Positions 1-7,304 of a DNA stretch of 21,203 bases are shown here, piece after piece. The translations under genes and the position numbers were made by a program. Position 1 is the first letter of the stretch. Each line of letters begins with the position of its first letter. The stretch spans positions 390 to 21,592 of the forward strand of contig DHLZ01000192.1 of NCBI GenBank assembly GCA_002405515.1, read 5' to 3'. Source of the DNA: Planctomycetaceae bacterium UBA4655. GTDB taxonomy: Bacteria > Planctomycetota > Planctomycetia > Pirellulales > UBA1268. Under the pieces are notes generated by a model. The model was not told the origin of the DNA and did no database searches. It worked only from the letters and a program-made list of their open reading frames with translations.

Positions 1-1
1 C

Positions 2-601
2 ACGCTCGTCGAGGAGGCGATCTCCAAGGCGATCACGGCGCTCATCAACAAGGACACGGCTCTCGCCCAGCGGGTCATGGCGAGCGACGAGGAGATCGAC
101 CGCATGGAGGTGGAGGTCGAGGAGGAGTGCCTCAAGATCCTCGCGCTCTACCAGCCCGTGGCGGCCGACCTGCGGTTCGTCGTGGCGGTGCTCAAGATCA
201 ACAACGATCTCGAGCGGATGGGCGACCTCGCCCGCAACATCGCCAAGCGGGTCGCCCAGCTCGCCCGGGCGGAGCCGGTCGACCTGCCTCCGGAGATCCG
301 CACGATGGCCTCGCTCACCCAGGAGATGGTGAAGCAATGCCTCGACGCCGTGGTGAACGCCGACCCCTCGCTCGCGAGGCAGGTCCGCGAGGAGGACGAC
401 GCGGTCGACGAGGCGCGGATGCAGATCCGGCAGAAGATCCTGCGGGGGATCAAGTCGAGCCCCGACCGGGTGGAGAGCCTGCTGCGGATCAACTCCGTGT
501 CGAAACACATCGAGCGGCTGGCCGACATGGCCACGAGCATCGCCGAGGACGTCATCTACATGGTGGAAGGGGAGATCGTCCGCCACAGGATTACTGACTG
601 A
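2..601 (+). CDS. phoU: Phosphate-signalling regulator PhoU, 5'-truncated by window edge
   Basis: The frame is open from base 2, so the gene starts before the window; 199 C-terminal residues are visible and about 20-30 seem missing compared with usual PhoU proteins (215-235 aa). Both three-helix PhoU repeats are present. The first carries DEEIDRMEVEVEEECL, then QPVAADLRFVVAVLKINND and LERMGDLARNIAKRV. The second carries DDAVDEARMQIRQKIL and HIERLADMATSIAEDVIY. These E/DxxxD-rich helices bind metal clusters in known PhoU structures. In the family, PhoU works at the inner membrane between the Pst phosphate transporter and the PhoR/PhoB two-component system, repressing the Pho regulon when phosphate is plentiful. 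A pstSCAB operon probably lies upstream, outside the window. The gene after it is unrelated, so phoU is likely the last gene of its operon. Confidence 0.92.
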   Translation, partial: TLVEEAISKAITALINKDTALAQRVMASDEEIDRMEVEVEEECLKILALYQPVAADLRFVVAVLKINNDLERMGDLARNIAKRVAQLARAEPVDLPPEIRTMASLTQEMVKQCLDAVVNADPSLARQVREEDDAVDEARMQIRQKILRGIKSSPDRVESLLRINSVSKHIERLADMATSIAEDVIYMVEGEIVRHRITD

Positions 602-704
602 AACGGTGTTCCAGACTGAGCCGGGGTTCCAGACCGAACCTGGTGCGGCGGACGGAAACTGCCCATTTCCCCCAGGCTTCCCGGGATGGTAGTCTCTCCG
701 GCGT

Positions 705-2075
705 ATGGGAAGCCGGTCCGTCGCAGCGTTCTGGGTCGTGGTGTCGGTCGCAGTCTGCGCCTCAATCGCCCGCGCTGACGATCCAGTCGCGGTCCTCGTT
801 ACCGGGCCGCTCACCGCCACCGCGGGCGAACGGGTTTCGTTCGAGGTCGAGATCGTGAACCGTTCGGGCACGCCCCAGCAGCGGCTGCGGGTCATCGACT
901 ACTTCGACAAGGGCTTCAAGCACGAGGCATCGACGAGCCCGATCGAGCAGAAGGGCACGGTGGACCTGGCGGCCGGAACCTCGAAGCGGATCACGCTCGA
1001 CTTCATCGCCGCGGAACCGGGCCGCCAGTGCCACCGGGTCGAGATCCTCAATACAGCCGGCGTCTTCGTCGGGGGCGCGACGGCCTGCGTCGAGGTGACG
1101 CAGCCGGTTTCCGCATTCCAGCGAACGCCGCCCCCCACGACGCCGAGCCCTTCGGCATCGACGTTCGGTTCCTCGTCGGCCACGCCGACCGTGCCGCTCC
1201 CGTCCGCGGTGCCGGCGGCGTCGCCGCCGGCCGTCCCGACTCCCGCGACGGCGATGCCGGCGCCCGTGATCGTGCCGCCCCCACCGACGCCTCCGTCCGT
1301 GCCGGTGACGCCGTCGCTCGAACTCGGCCTCAAGGGGCCGTCCGAGGTCGATGAAGGAGCGGTCGCCGAATTCGTCGCCACCGTGAGAAACACCGGTTCC
1401 GTCGCCTCGTCGCCGGGAAGCCTGGAGTTCTCCTGGGACACGGCATTCGCGCCGCTGGAGGCCTCCGACGGCTACAAGCTGTCCCCCGGAAAGGTCGCCT
1501 GGAGCCTCCCCGCGATCGGCCCGGGGGAACAGCTGCGCCGCCAGGTGAACCTGCGGGCTGCAACGGCGTCCACGTCGCTCGGGCGTTTCGCAGGACCTGC
1601 GGGCCGGCCCTGCGTCCGCGGCACGCTCGCCGGGACCGGTGGCGGCGTGATCGTCGCCGACGAATCGTGCGTGCTCGTCCGCTCGAGGCGGCCCGTGGCC
1701 CGCACCGCCCGCGAGGCGGGATTGCGGGTCTCCCTTGCCGACTGCGACGACCCTGTCCGGGTCGGCGCGGGCACGCTCCTCGTCTGCACCGTGACGAACG
1801 AGGGGACGAGCCCGATCGGTGGTCTCGACGTGTCGATCATGCTGCCGGAACAGGCGCTCGTCGTCGGCGACCCCGTTCCGAGCCGCACCCGCATCGACCG
1901 TTCCACGGTCACCTTCGAATCGTTGCCCAGCCTGCCGCCTGGATCGAGGGCGACCTTTCAGGTGGCGTACCGGATGCCGGTCGCGGGGTCGTGGAAGGCG
2001 ACGGCGACCGTATCGAGCCCAGAGATCGACGGCAGAGTCGACGCATCCTGCTCGACCTCCATGATCGCTCCGTAG
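705..2075 (+). CDS. Secreted DUF11/CARDB-like repeat protein with proline-rich linker
   Basis: The product is 456 aa. Residues 1-24 form a signal peptide (MGSRSVAAFWVVVSVAVCAS then IARA before ADD). Residues 25-135 form an Ig-like beta domain with LLVTGPLTATAGERVSFEVEI-type text. Residues about 137-200 are a Pro/Ser/Ala/Thr-rich linker. Two further DUF11-like beta domains follow at about 205-330 (VAEFVATVRNTGSVASSPG) and 345-456 (LLVCTVTNEGTSPIGGLDVS). DUF11 modules are found in extracellular and cell-surface proteins of planctomycetes and other bacteria, usually with structural or adhesive roles. No catalytic motif is visible, so no enzymatic function is proposed. The ATG at 705 is chosen because it directly precedes the signal peptide; no strong ribosome binding site is seen. 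The gene stands alone between phoU and a structured intergenic region. Confidence 0.8.
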   Translation: MGSRSVAAFWVVVSVAVCASIARADDPVAVLVTGPLTATAGERVSFEVEIVNRSGTPQQRLRVIDYFDKGFKHEASTSPIEQKGTVDLAAGTSKRITLDFIAAEPGRQCHRVEILNTAGVFVGGATACVEVTQPVSAFQRTPPPTTPSPSASTFGSSSATPTVPLPSAVPAASPPAVPTPATAMPAPVIVPPPPTPPSVPVTPSLELGLKGPSEVDEGAVAEFVATVRNTGSVASSPGSLEFSWDTAFAPLEASDGYKLSPGKVAWSLPAIGPGEQLRRQVNLRAATASTSLGRFAGPAGRPCVRGTLAGTGGGVIVADESCVLVRSRRPVARTAREAGLRVSLADCDDPVRVGAGTLLVCTVTNEGTSPIGGLDVSIMLPEQALVVGDPVPSRTRIDRSTVTFESLPSLPPGSRATFQVAYRMPVAGSWKATATVSSPEIDGRVDASCSTSMIAP

Positions 2076-2163
2076 TTTCGACTTCCGCAGGTTTCGGAGG
2101 GGAGCAAAAGTTGCCGGTCGCGTAGGTCGGGGGTGCCCGTTTTTTCCCGAGCGACCCCGCCCA

Positions 2164-2280
2164 TCGCCGGACGTTCGCGGTGGCCATCGTGGCCACCGCT
2201 CACTCGGATGCAGACTGCGCTCCGCAATCCTTGCTTCGCTTGTCTGCATACGCCGGCTCCTGGGGCATGGGCACCCCCTC
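2164..2280 (+). repeat. Structured intergenic element, copy 1 (three hairpins)
   Basis: The stretch holds three successive inverted repeats. Hairpin 1 is GCGGTGGCCA / TCG / TGGCCACCGC at 2177-2199. Hairpin 2 has arms ATGCAGAC (2208-2215) and GTCTGCAT (2242-2249), with an inner GCG/CGC stem. Hairpin 3 has arms GGGG (2262-2265) and CCCC (2274-2277). The same order of conserved blocks and hairpins appears on the minus strand at 11962-11848. The blocks are TCGCCGGACGTTCGC, a 19-nt variable stem-loop, GCTCACTCGGA, CGCTCCG and TACGCCG. The element fills most of the gap between the DUF11 gene and the next gene. It has no T-run, so it is not a classical terminator. Confidence 0.65.
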
Positions 2281-2367
2281 CCAAGTCCCTCTTCCCTGCG
2301 AAATTCTCTGGGAGACCGGATTTTCGCCGCGTTCGCCGCGGGGCCTCCGCCGATATTTTTCGGGGGG

Positions 2368-3702
2368 ATGGTGTCGCCTCGGCCGGCTCTTGGTGGAACT
2401 CGCGTGATCGTCGTCACGGGCAACTGGCTGATCTCGGACGGGAGCCTCGTCCCGGCACCGCCACGCCGGGAGGTGGAGCCTCTGTTTCGCGAGCTCGCGA
2501 GGCTCGCATGCCTGGCGGGGGTCGGAGCGGATGGCAGCTACCGGCCGATCGAGCGGATCGACGTCGTGCTCGCCGGCGACACGTTCGACGGTCTCACGAG
2601 TCGCCGGTGGTTGGGCCGCGTGCGGCCATGGCACGCCGGAGCCGCGCGGCGGGAGACTGCGGATCGGGTGCTCCACGACGCGATCTGCCTCGGCCGCGGG
2701 CCGCTTTCGAGACTCGCAAGGCTCGCGCGACGAGGGATGTGGGTGCCGGCGGCGGACCGGATTCAGCGGCCGGTGCTCGGCCGGTCCGTACCGGTGAGCG
2801 TCGGGCTGACGATCCTGCCTGGTGACCGCGACGGCGTTCTCGAACGACCGCTCGTCTCCGTGGCGGAACGGTACGGGTTCGAAGTCGGCTCCTGTTGGGA
2901 ACGGCTGGGCAGGGATGGGACGAGGGTGGTGATCCGGCACGGCCACGAGTTCGATCCACTCTGCGGCACGGATGCCGATGAACATCAAACCGGCGTCGAT
3001 CGCGAACCGGCCCGGTTCGGCAGGCGGCCTTCGGTCTCCGAAAGCCTGGCCGTCGATCTGGTCGCCGCGTTCGCGGCGGCGCTGGCGGACGACACGCCAT
3101 GCCCTCCGGCCGTCGTGCAGCGGGTCGTCCGCGATGTCGCGGTCGGCCCGTGGACCGCGGCGCCTGCGATCCTCGGCCGTCACCTCGCCGATGCCTTCCT
3201 GCCGTCGGACATCGCCTCGGTCCTTCTCGACACCTGGCGCCGCTCGGTCGACCGTTGGCACGCAGCATCGACGGCCGATCCTCCGAGCATCGCAACCGGC
3301 TTCGATACGGTCGGTGCCCTCGCGTCGTGGATGGAGCGGGTCGATCCGCCGCGGCTTGGCGACTCGGGCGCGGTCGCGGGCGGCCCGTGCGCCGACGGCT
3401 GGCTCGACACCCGCCGGGAGGACCTCTTCGCCTCCGCTCCCCGGAACGGGCTCGCCGTGCTCGGCCACCCGCCCCGGCGGCTCTCGGGAGGGCCGATCGT
3501 GACGCTCGGCCCGATGCCGCAGGGTGATCCCTCCGAGGCGGCGAAGGGGTTCGATCCCCTCGCGTGCAACCGTCGCCCCGTCGTCGAGATCGATGCAGCA
3601 ACGCGGCCTGCGGCCGCGGCGCCGGCCTGGGTCGCGATCCCCCGGCCCGACGTCGACGACGGGATCGTGTCGTCGACAGATTGGCCAAGGGCCGCGGCCT
3701 GA
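2368..3702 (+). CDS. Metallophosphoesterase-like protein with degenerate metal motifs
   Basis: The product is 444 aa. It resembles the calcineurin-like phosphoesterase fold. VVLAGDTFD (residues 66-74) fits the GDxxD motif after a hydrophobic strand. TILPGDRD (148-155) fits the GN[HD] motif position. VIRHGHEFD (188-196) resembles the HGDxFD strand of LpxH-like enzymes. GLAVLGHPP (361-369) fits the GHxH position. However, the first motif, normally DxH, reads LISDGS (21-26), the third reads GDRD rather than GNHD, and the last reads GHPP. Catalysis is therefore doubtful, and a structural or altered role is possible. The start is uncertain: ATG 2368 or in-frame GTG 2404, the latter preceded by GGTGGA. 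It is followed after 24 bp by cutA, probably in one operon. The exact function is not recognised. Confidence 0.7.
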   Translation: MVSPRPALGGTRVIVVTGNWLISDGSLVPAPPRREVEPLFRELARLACLAGVGADGSYRPIERIDVVLAGDTFDGLTSRRWLGRVRPWHAGAARRETADRVLHDAICLGRGPLSRLARLARRGMWVPAADRIQRPVLGRSVPVSVGLTILPGDRDGVLERPLVSVAERYGFEVGSCWERLGRDGTRVVIRHGHEFDPLCGTDADEHQTGVDREPARFGRRPSVSESLAVDLVAAFAAALADDTPCPPAVVQRVVRDVAVGPWTAAPAILGRHLADAFLPSDIASVLLDTWRRSVDRWHAASTADPPSIATGFDTVGALASWMERVDPPRLGDSGAVAGGPCADGWLDTRREDLFASAPRNGLAVLGHPPRRLSGGPIVTLGPMPQGDPSEAAKGFDPLACNRRPVVEIDAATRPAAAAPAWVAIPRPDVDDGIVSSTDWPRAAA

Positions 3703-3726
3703 ATCGTCACCCACGAGGAGACAGCG

Positions 3727-4074
3727 ATGACGACCGGCATGCCGACCAGCGACGCTTCTCCGCGGATCTCCGAGGTCCGCACGACGGTGGGCGACCGCGC
3801 GGCGGCCGAGGGGATCGCCCGACGACTCGTCGGGGATCGGCTCGCCGCGTGCGTGCAGATCGACGGCGGCATCGACAGCATCTACCGCTGGCAGGATGCG
3901 ATCGAGCGGGCGGCCGAATGGAGGCTCACCGTGAAGACGAGCCTCGGTCGCGCCGCCGCGTGCGTCGCGTCGCTCGTCGCGGCGCACCCCTACGAGCTTC
4001 CCGAGGTGATCGTGTCGGAGGTCGTCGCGTCGCCGGCCTACGCCGACTGGGTGCTCCGGAGCACGTCGCCGTGA
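3727..4074 (+). CDS. cutA: Divalent-cation tolerance protein CutA
   Basis: The product is 115 aa, the usual CutA1 length. The N-terminal strand leads into AEGIARRLVGDRLAACVQID (27-46). IYRWQDAIE (52-60) fits the conserved YxW stretch, and HPYELPEVI (87-95) is the CutA signature. CutA proteins are small cytoplasmic trimers with a ferredoxin-like fold, linked to tolerance of copper and other divalent cations; their molecular role is still debated. The start is supported by a GAGGAG ribosome binding site just upstream. The stop overlaps the GTG start of the next gene (GTGA), so the two are translationally coupled. The phosphoesterase-like gene lies 24 bp upstream in the same direction. Confidence 0.93.
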   Translation: MTTGMPTSDASPRISEVRTTVGDRAAAEGIARRLVGDRLAACVQIDGGIDSIYRWQDAIERAAEWRLTVKTSLGRAAACVASLVAAHPYELPEVIVSEVVASPAYADWVLRSTSP

Positions 4075-4538
4075 GCGAACCGCGGATGCTCTCCTTCGAG
4101 ATCGCGATCCACCCGCGTCCCCCCTCCGCGCGGGCCGCGACCGACCATGCCGACCGGCTCGGGGCCTGGCCGACGCTCGCGATCCCGCGAGACGCCGCCA
4201 CGATGCCGATGGCCGTCACCGGCGACGCCTGCCTCGCGGCGTTGGCCACGCTCGATCGGGCCTTTGTGGAGCCGGATGGTTCGTTCGTCTGGCGAGGCGA
4301 GCAAGGCGGCCGCGGCTGGCAGGTCGATGGCGTCATCCACGAGCGGAACGGACACGTGCTCCTCGCGGAGCTCAAGGGGGACTGCCCGGAAACGGAATTC
4401 GACAGGTTGCTCGCGGCCTTCGGCTGGCCCCGCGAGGCGATGGCAGTGCAGCTGCTTCGCGAGGGCGTCTGGTTGGATGAGGAGACCTTTCGACAGCGGG
4501 CCGTCATGGCTTTTGGCGAGACTTCGGCCCCGGGGTAG
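4071..4538 (+). CDS. Conserved-looking hypothetical protein coupled to cutA
   Basis: The product is 155 aa from GTG 4071, beginning MSEPRMLSFEIAIHPRPPSA. This start is chosen because GTGA overlaps the cutA stop, which implies translational coupling; a longer upstream reading in this frame would run through cutA. The middle region GSFVWRGEQGGRGWQVDGVI and the following HVLLAELKGDCPETEFDRLL look like a mixed alpha/beta domain. AELKGDCPETEF is acidic and resembles a nuclease-like strand-Lys motif, but the similarity is too weak to name a family. There is no signal peptide and no membrane segment. I do not recognise the gene. Its coupling with cutA is the only functional hint. Confidence 0.7.
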   Translation: MSEPRMLSFEIAIHPRPPSARAATDHADRLGAWPTLAIPRDAATMPMAVTGDACLAALATLDRAFVEPDGSFVWRGEQGGRGWQVDGVIHERNGHVLLAELKGDCPETEFDRLLAAFGWPREAMAVQLLREGVWLDEETFRQRAVMAFGETSAPG

Positions 4539-4574
4539 GATCAGGATTCGTCACTGACAAAGGAGCAGCAAATC

Positions 4575-5339
4575 GTGAAGTCGAGACTGACGCGGATCTT
4601 GTTGGTTTGTGGTGTCGCGGTCGCCGCAGCGGCGCCGTCAGCGGCGATGGATGCGTCCACCGGCCTCGGGGCCGGCATGCACGCCTTTCATGGCGGCGAC
4701 TACCCCGCGAGCTTCGACTGGCTCTCCGGTGTGATCGCCGCGGGCTCGAGGGATCCGCGGGCGTTCTATTTCCGCGGGCTCGCCGCGCGGCGTTCGGGCC
4801 GGGAGATGGAGGCCGAGGCGGACTTCCTGGAGGGTGCCCGGCTCGAGTCGCTGGGCGAGGGGGGCCCGAACATCGGACGCGCCCTCGAACGGGTGCAGGG
4901 TGCCGATCGGCTCCTCGTCGAGCGATACCGCGCGAAGGCACGAACGTCCCGCGTCTCCCGCGATCTGGAAGCCGCCGGCCGCCGCTACTCGACGACCGCT
5001 CCCGAACCCGACGAGTCGATCTTCCGCCGCCGTCGGCCGGAGGTCGAGGGCGACGACGACGCGAAGAAGGCGAGGCCTGAGCGCGATGTCGCCGACGAGC
5101 CGGCAGCGGACGACGTGTTTGCGGAGGAGCCTCGAAAAGCGAAGGCACCTCTCAAACCCGAGGCGGAGGAGCCGGCCGCCGATGGCGGCAAGGCAGATCC
5201 CTTCGGCGACGATCCTTTCGGGGCGACCGACGGAGAACCTGCCGAGCGGAAGGCGGGTGAAGCGAAAGGGACAGCCGATGCCGCGAACGAGCAGGCGGAA
5301 CGCGAGCCGCCGCCGGCGGCTGTCGATGACTTCAACTGA
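4575..5339 (+). CDS. Secreted TPR-like protein with acidic disordered tail
   Basis: The product is 254 aa from a GTG start, with AAGGAG centred about 10 bases upstream. Residues 1-25 are a signal peptide (a KSR-type basic start, ILLVCGVAVAAAAP, then SAAMDA). Residues 27-100 contain two helix-turn-helix repeats like TPRs: GMHAFHGGDYPASFDWLSGV, then DPRAFYFRGLAARRSG. This fits a periplasmic protein-interaction module. From about residue 140 the chain is disordered and rich in Glu, Asp, Ala, Pro and Lys (EPAADDVFAEEP, DPFGDDPFG). Planctomycete genomes encode many such exported TPR proteins with charged tails. No enzyme motif is seen. A strong hairpin at 5406-5434 separates it from the convergent channel gene. 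Confidence 0.75.
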   Translation: MKSRLTRILLVCGVAVAAAAPSAAMDASTGLGAGMHAFHGGDYPASFDWLSGVIAAGSRDPRAFYFRGLAARRSGREMEAEADFLEGARLESLGEGGPNIGRALERVQGADRLLVERYRAKARTSRVSRDLEAAGRRYSTTAPEPDESIFRRRRPEVEGDDDAKKARPERDVADEPAADDVFAEEPRKAKAPLKPEAEEPAADGGKADPFGDDPFGATDGEPAERKAGEAKGTADAANEQAEREPPPAAVDDFN

Positions 5340-5405
5340 CGGCGACTTCACGCCACATCGTGCAGGTCGATTCCCGCCCGGCCCGTAGCTGACACGCACG
5401 CCCGG

Positions 5406-5434
5406 GGCGCACGCCGCCTCCTGCGGCGTGCGCC
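5406..5434. terminator. Bidirectional hairpin terminator between convergent genes
   Basis: This is a perfect 12-bp inverted repeat, GGCGCACGCCGC / CTCCT / GCGGCGTGCGCC, with a 5-base loop. It lies between the stop of the secreted TPR-like gene (5339) and the stop of the minus-strand channel gene (5459). The position between convergent stops and the stem strength support a terminator acting in both directions. No long T-tract follows, as is common in very GC-rich genomes. Confidence 0.75.
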
Positions 5435-5458
5435 TTCGGGCGAAGCGTGCGGTTCGCC

Positions 5459-6337
5459 TTACCGCACCGCCTCCAGGAGCATCTTCGCGTTGGGAACCGT
5501 GTGGCGGCTCACGAGGCCGTTCTCGCGGGTCTCCACGATCGTGGCCACCGGGCCAACCTCGCGGACCGTGCCCTCGAGCGTGCCGACCGTGACCCGGTCG
5601 CCGGCCTGGATCCGCTGGCGGACGTAGTAGCCCGAGAGGATCCCGTTCATCACGTCGCGGCCGCCGAGGCCGAAGGCCAGCGCGAAGCCGACCGACAGGC
5701 CGCCGAAGCCGATCAGGATGAGTTTCTCGAGCAGGGCGAACTGGATGCCCAGCTGGTTGAAGGCCGCGATGAAGGTGAGGATCGAGAGCACCCAGTAGCA
5801 GCCGCCGGCGAGGTACTCGGCGTAGGAGAGGCCGACACGGTCGGCGCTCGTCGCCACGACGCCCCGCAGGAAGGTCGCTGCCAGCAGGCCGATCACCACC
5901 ACGACCGTCGCCACGAGCAGCTTCGGGATGTAGTTCACCACCTCGCCCATCGCATCGGAGATGCTCTGGAGGCCGAGGATGTTGAAGGCCGCCATCACGA
6001 ACACGCCCATCAGCAGCCAGAACACGAGCCCGCCGACGATCCCCGAGAGCGGCCGGCGGATGCCGACGTCGTTCATGCTCTTGGCCAGCCCGCTCCGCTC
6101 CGCCGCGGTCTGCAGGCCGATCTTCTCGGCGATCACCGTGATGAGCCCGCCGAACCACCGGGCCACCGCGTAGCCAACCACGAGCACGATCACCATCGCG
6201 ACCATCTTCGGCGCGAGCATGATCACCTGTCCCCAGGCCTGGGTGAAGCTGTCCACCAGCGCCTGCTTCGAAACGTTCACCGTCTCGGCCGCCGTGCGGC
6301 CGACACTCTGCAGATCGTTCATCGCCGTCTCCTTCAT
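5459..6337 (-). CDS. Mechanosensitive-channel (MscS-like) membrane protein
   Basis: The product is 292 aa. It has about five hydrophobic segments: MVAMVIVLVVGYAVARWFGG near residue 45, GGLVFWLLMGVFVMAAFNIL near 102, LLVATVVVVIGLLAATFL near 142, VLSILTFIAAFNQLG near 182, and LILIGFGGLSVGFALAFGLG near 210. These are conserved-TM-helix (PF05552-like) repeats leading into a pore-lining helix. The end, GDRVTVGTLEGTVREVGPVA then VPNAKMLLEAV, matches the beta domain after the MscS pore helix. There is no large C-terminal vestibule, so this is a short variant. Such channels release solutes on membrane tension. It is the last gene of a minus-strand set. Its ATG overlaps the stop of the preceding small gene (ATGA), indicating translational coupling. 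Confidence 0.88.
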   Translation of the reverse strand: MKETAMNDLQSVGRTAAETVNVSKQALVDSFTQAWGQVIMLAPKMVAMVIVLVVGYAVARWFGGLITVIAEKIGLQTAAERSGLAKSMNDVGIRRPLSGIVGGLVFWLLMGVFVMAAFNILGLQSISDAMGEVVNYIPKLLVATVVVVIGLLAATFLRGVVATSADRVGLSYAEYLAGGCYWVLSILTFIAAFNQLGIQFALLEKLILIGFGGLSVGFALAFGLGGRDVMNGILSGYYVRQRIQAGDRVTVGTLEGTVREVGPVATIVETRENGLVSRHTVPNAKMLLEAVR

Positions 6338-6645
6338 TCCTGGCGTCCGTCCGGTCCCCCGGCCGCCGGCCCCCTGTCGTCACCATCGGCGGGAATCGAT
6401 GGTTGTCCCGCCATCCAACCGTTCGCCGCCGGCCACGAGCCGACGAGCGTGTACTGCACCGCCGCGACGAGTGCCGTGGCCATGTGCCACAGCCCCGTCG
6501 CCATCGCGAAGACCGCGAACTCGACGACGTGCGACGCGAGCAGACGCGGATGGAGCTTCCGCCGCACGCCGGCCTCGAACCGCTCCGGCACCGGAGGCAC
6601 CTCCGCGTCCACGAGCCGGTCGGCGATCTGTTCGAGAAGGTCCAT
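6334..6645 (-). CDS. Small membrane protein between ECF sigma factor and channel (possible anti-sigma)
   Basis: The product is 103 aa. Residues 1-35 are a soluble helical segment (MDLLEQIADRLVDAEVPPVP, then ERFEAGVRRKLHPRL). Residues about 36-70 form one long or two short hydrophobic helices (HVVEFAVFAMATGLWHMATA). The tail is a Gly/Asp/Pro-rich disordered stretch. The gene starts 23 bp after the sigma-factor stop and overlaps the channel start by ATGA. Its position and topology (cytosolic N-terminal helix, then membrane anchor) fit a small anti-sigma factor. There is no HxxxCxxC zinc anti-sigma motif, so this role is inference from context. It could alternatively be an accessory subunit of the channel. 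Confidence 0.72.
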   Translation of the reverse strand: MDLLEQIADRLVDAEVPPVPERFEAGVRRKLHPRLLASHVVEFAVFAMATGLWHMATALVAAVQYTLVGSWPAANGWMAGQPSIPADGDDRGPAAGGPDGRQE

Positions 6646-6668
6646 GGTCGTTCGTCCCGTCGGTCCCG

Positions 6669-7304
6669 TCAGTCCTTGCCGAAAATCCTTCCCGCCTTCG
6701 CCGAGAGCTTCTCGCGGATCCGGCTCACCCGCATCCGCAGCGCTCCAGCCGTCGTCTCGAACATCTCCGCCAGCTCGTCGTAGTCGTGCCCCTCGCCGAA
6801 CCGCATGAGCACGAGCGCCCGGTCCTCCTCGTCGAGTCCGTCGAGCAGCCGGGTGATGTCGTGCCGCTCGTCGATCCGCTGCGTCTCGCTCGCCCTCGTG
6901 TCGCTCTGCTCGGTGATCAGCTCGTCGCCGACCGGGCTTTCCCGACGCTTTCTTCGCCCTCGGGATCGCCTGAGCGTCAGGCAGGTCCGGATGGCCACGC
7001 CGTGCAGCCAGGTCGAATACCGGCTCCGCCCCTCGAACTTTCCCCGGTCGAAGAACAACCGGACGAAGACCTCCTGCGCCGCATCCTCGGCGTCGTGCTC
7101 ACTCCCCATCAGTCGGAAGCAGACCCGCCACACGCGGGCCCTGAACCTCGCCAGGAGCTCGTTGAACGCTGTTCCGTCCGACCCCTCTCGAGCCGCCTGC
7201 GCGGCGAGCTGTTCGTCGGTCAGCGTCGCGTCCAACACCGTCCCGTTCGCGATCCTCTCGGCTTCACCGGCGTCCATTCGGTCCACGGTTCCTTTCCGTG
7301 CCAC
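6669..7304 (-). CDS. ECF-type RNA polymerase sigma factor
   Basis: The product is 211 aa. Region 2 covers about residues 40-110, with LARFRARVWRVCFRLMGSEH, DAEDAAQEVFVRLFF and the promoter-melting stretch FEGRSRYSTWLHGVAIRTCL. Region 4 covers about 150-205, with LDEEDRALVLMRFGEGHDYD and the DNA-reading helix TTAGALRMRVSRIREKL. There is no region 1.1 or 3, which is typical of the extracytoplasmic-function group. A basic linker, RRSRGRRKRRE, joins the two regions. The N-terminal start is uncertain (ATG 7304 or ATG 7277). It heads a likely three-gene operon with a small membrane protein and an MscS-like channel. This suggests control of an envelope or osmotic response. Confidence 0.92.
   Translation of the reverse strand: MARKGTVDRMDAGEAERIANGTVLDATLTDEQLAAQAAREGSDGTAFNELLARFRARVWRVCFRLMGSEHDAEDAAQEVFVRLFFDRGKFEGRSRYSTWLHGVAIRTCLTLRRSRGRRKRRESPVGDELITEQSDTRASETQRIDERHDITRLLDGLDEEDRALVLMRFGEGHDYDELAEMFETTAGALRMRVSRIREKLSAKAGRIFGKD

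Noticed and set aside
625..640. Terminator after phoU (GGTTC/GAACC)
   Set aside because: The stem has only five pairs and no T-run follows. It overlaps a short direct repeat (GTTCCAGAC) and may be chance.
762..2423. Long minus-strand ORF (553 codons) opposite the DUF11 gene
   Set aside because: The translation is Arg/Gly-rich with no motifs, a typical antisense shadow in GC-rich DNA. The plus strand has a signal peptide and recognisable domains.
3544..3565. tRNA-like T-arm (GGGGTTCGATCCCC)
   Set aside because: It lies inside a well-supported coding frame and no acceptor, D or anticodon stem can be built around it.
2200..3987. Long minus-strand ORF (595 codons) opposite the phosphoesterase-like gene
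   Set aside because: The composition is dominated by Arg, Asp and Ala with no domain. It spans several plus-strand genes and a structured intergenic element, so it is a shadow.
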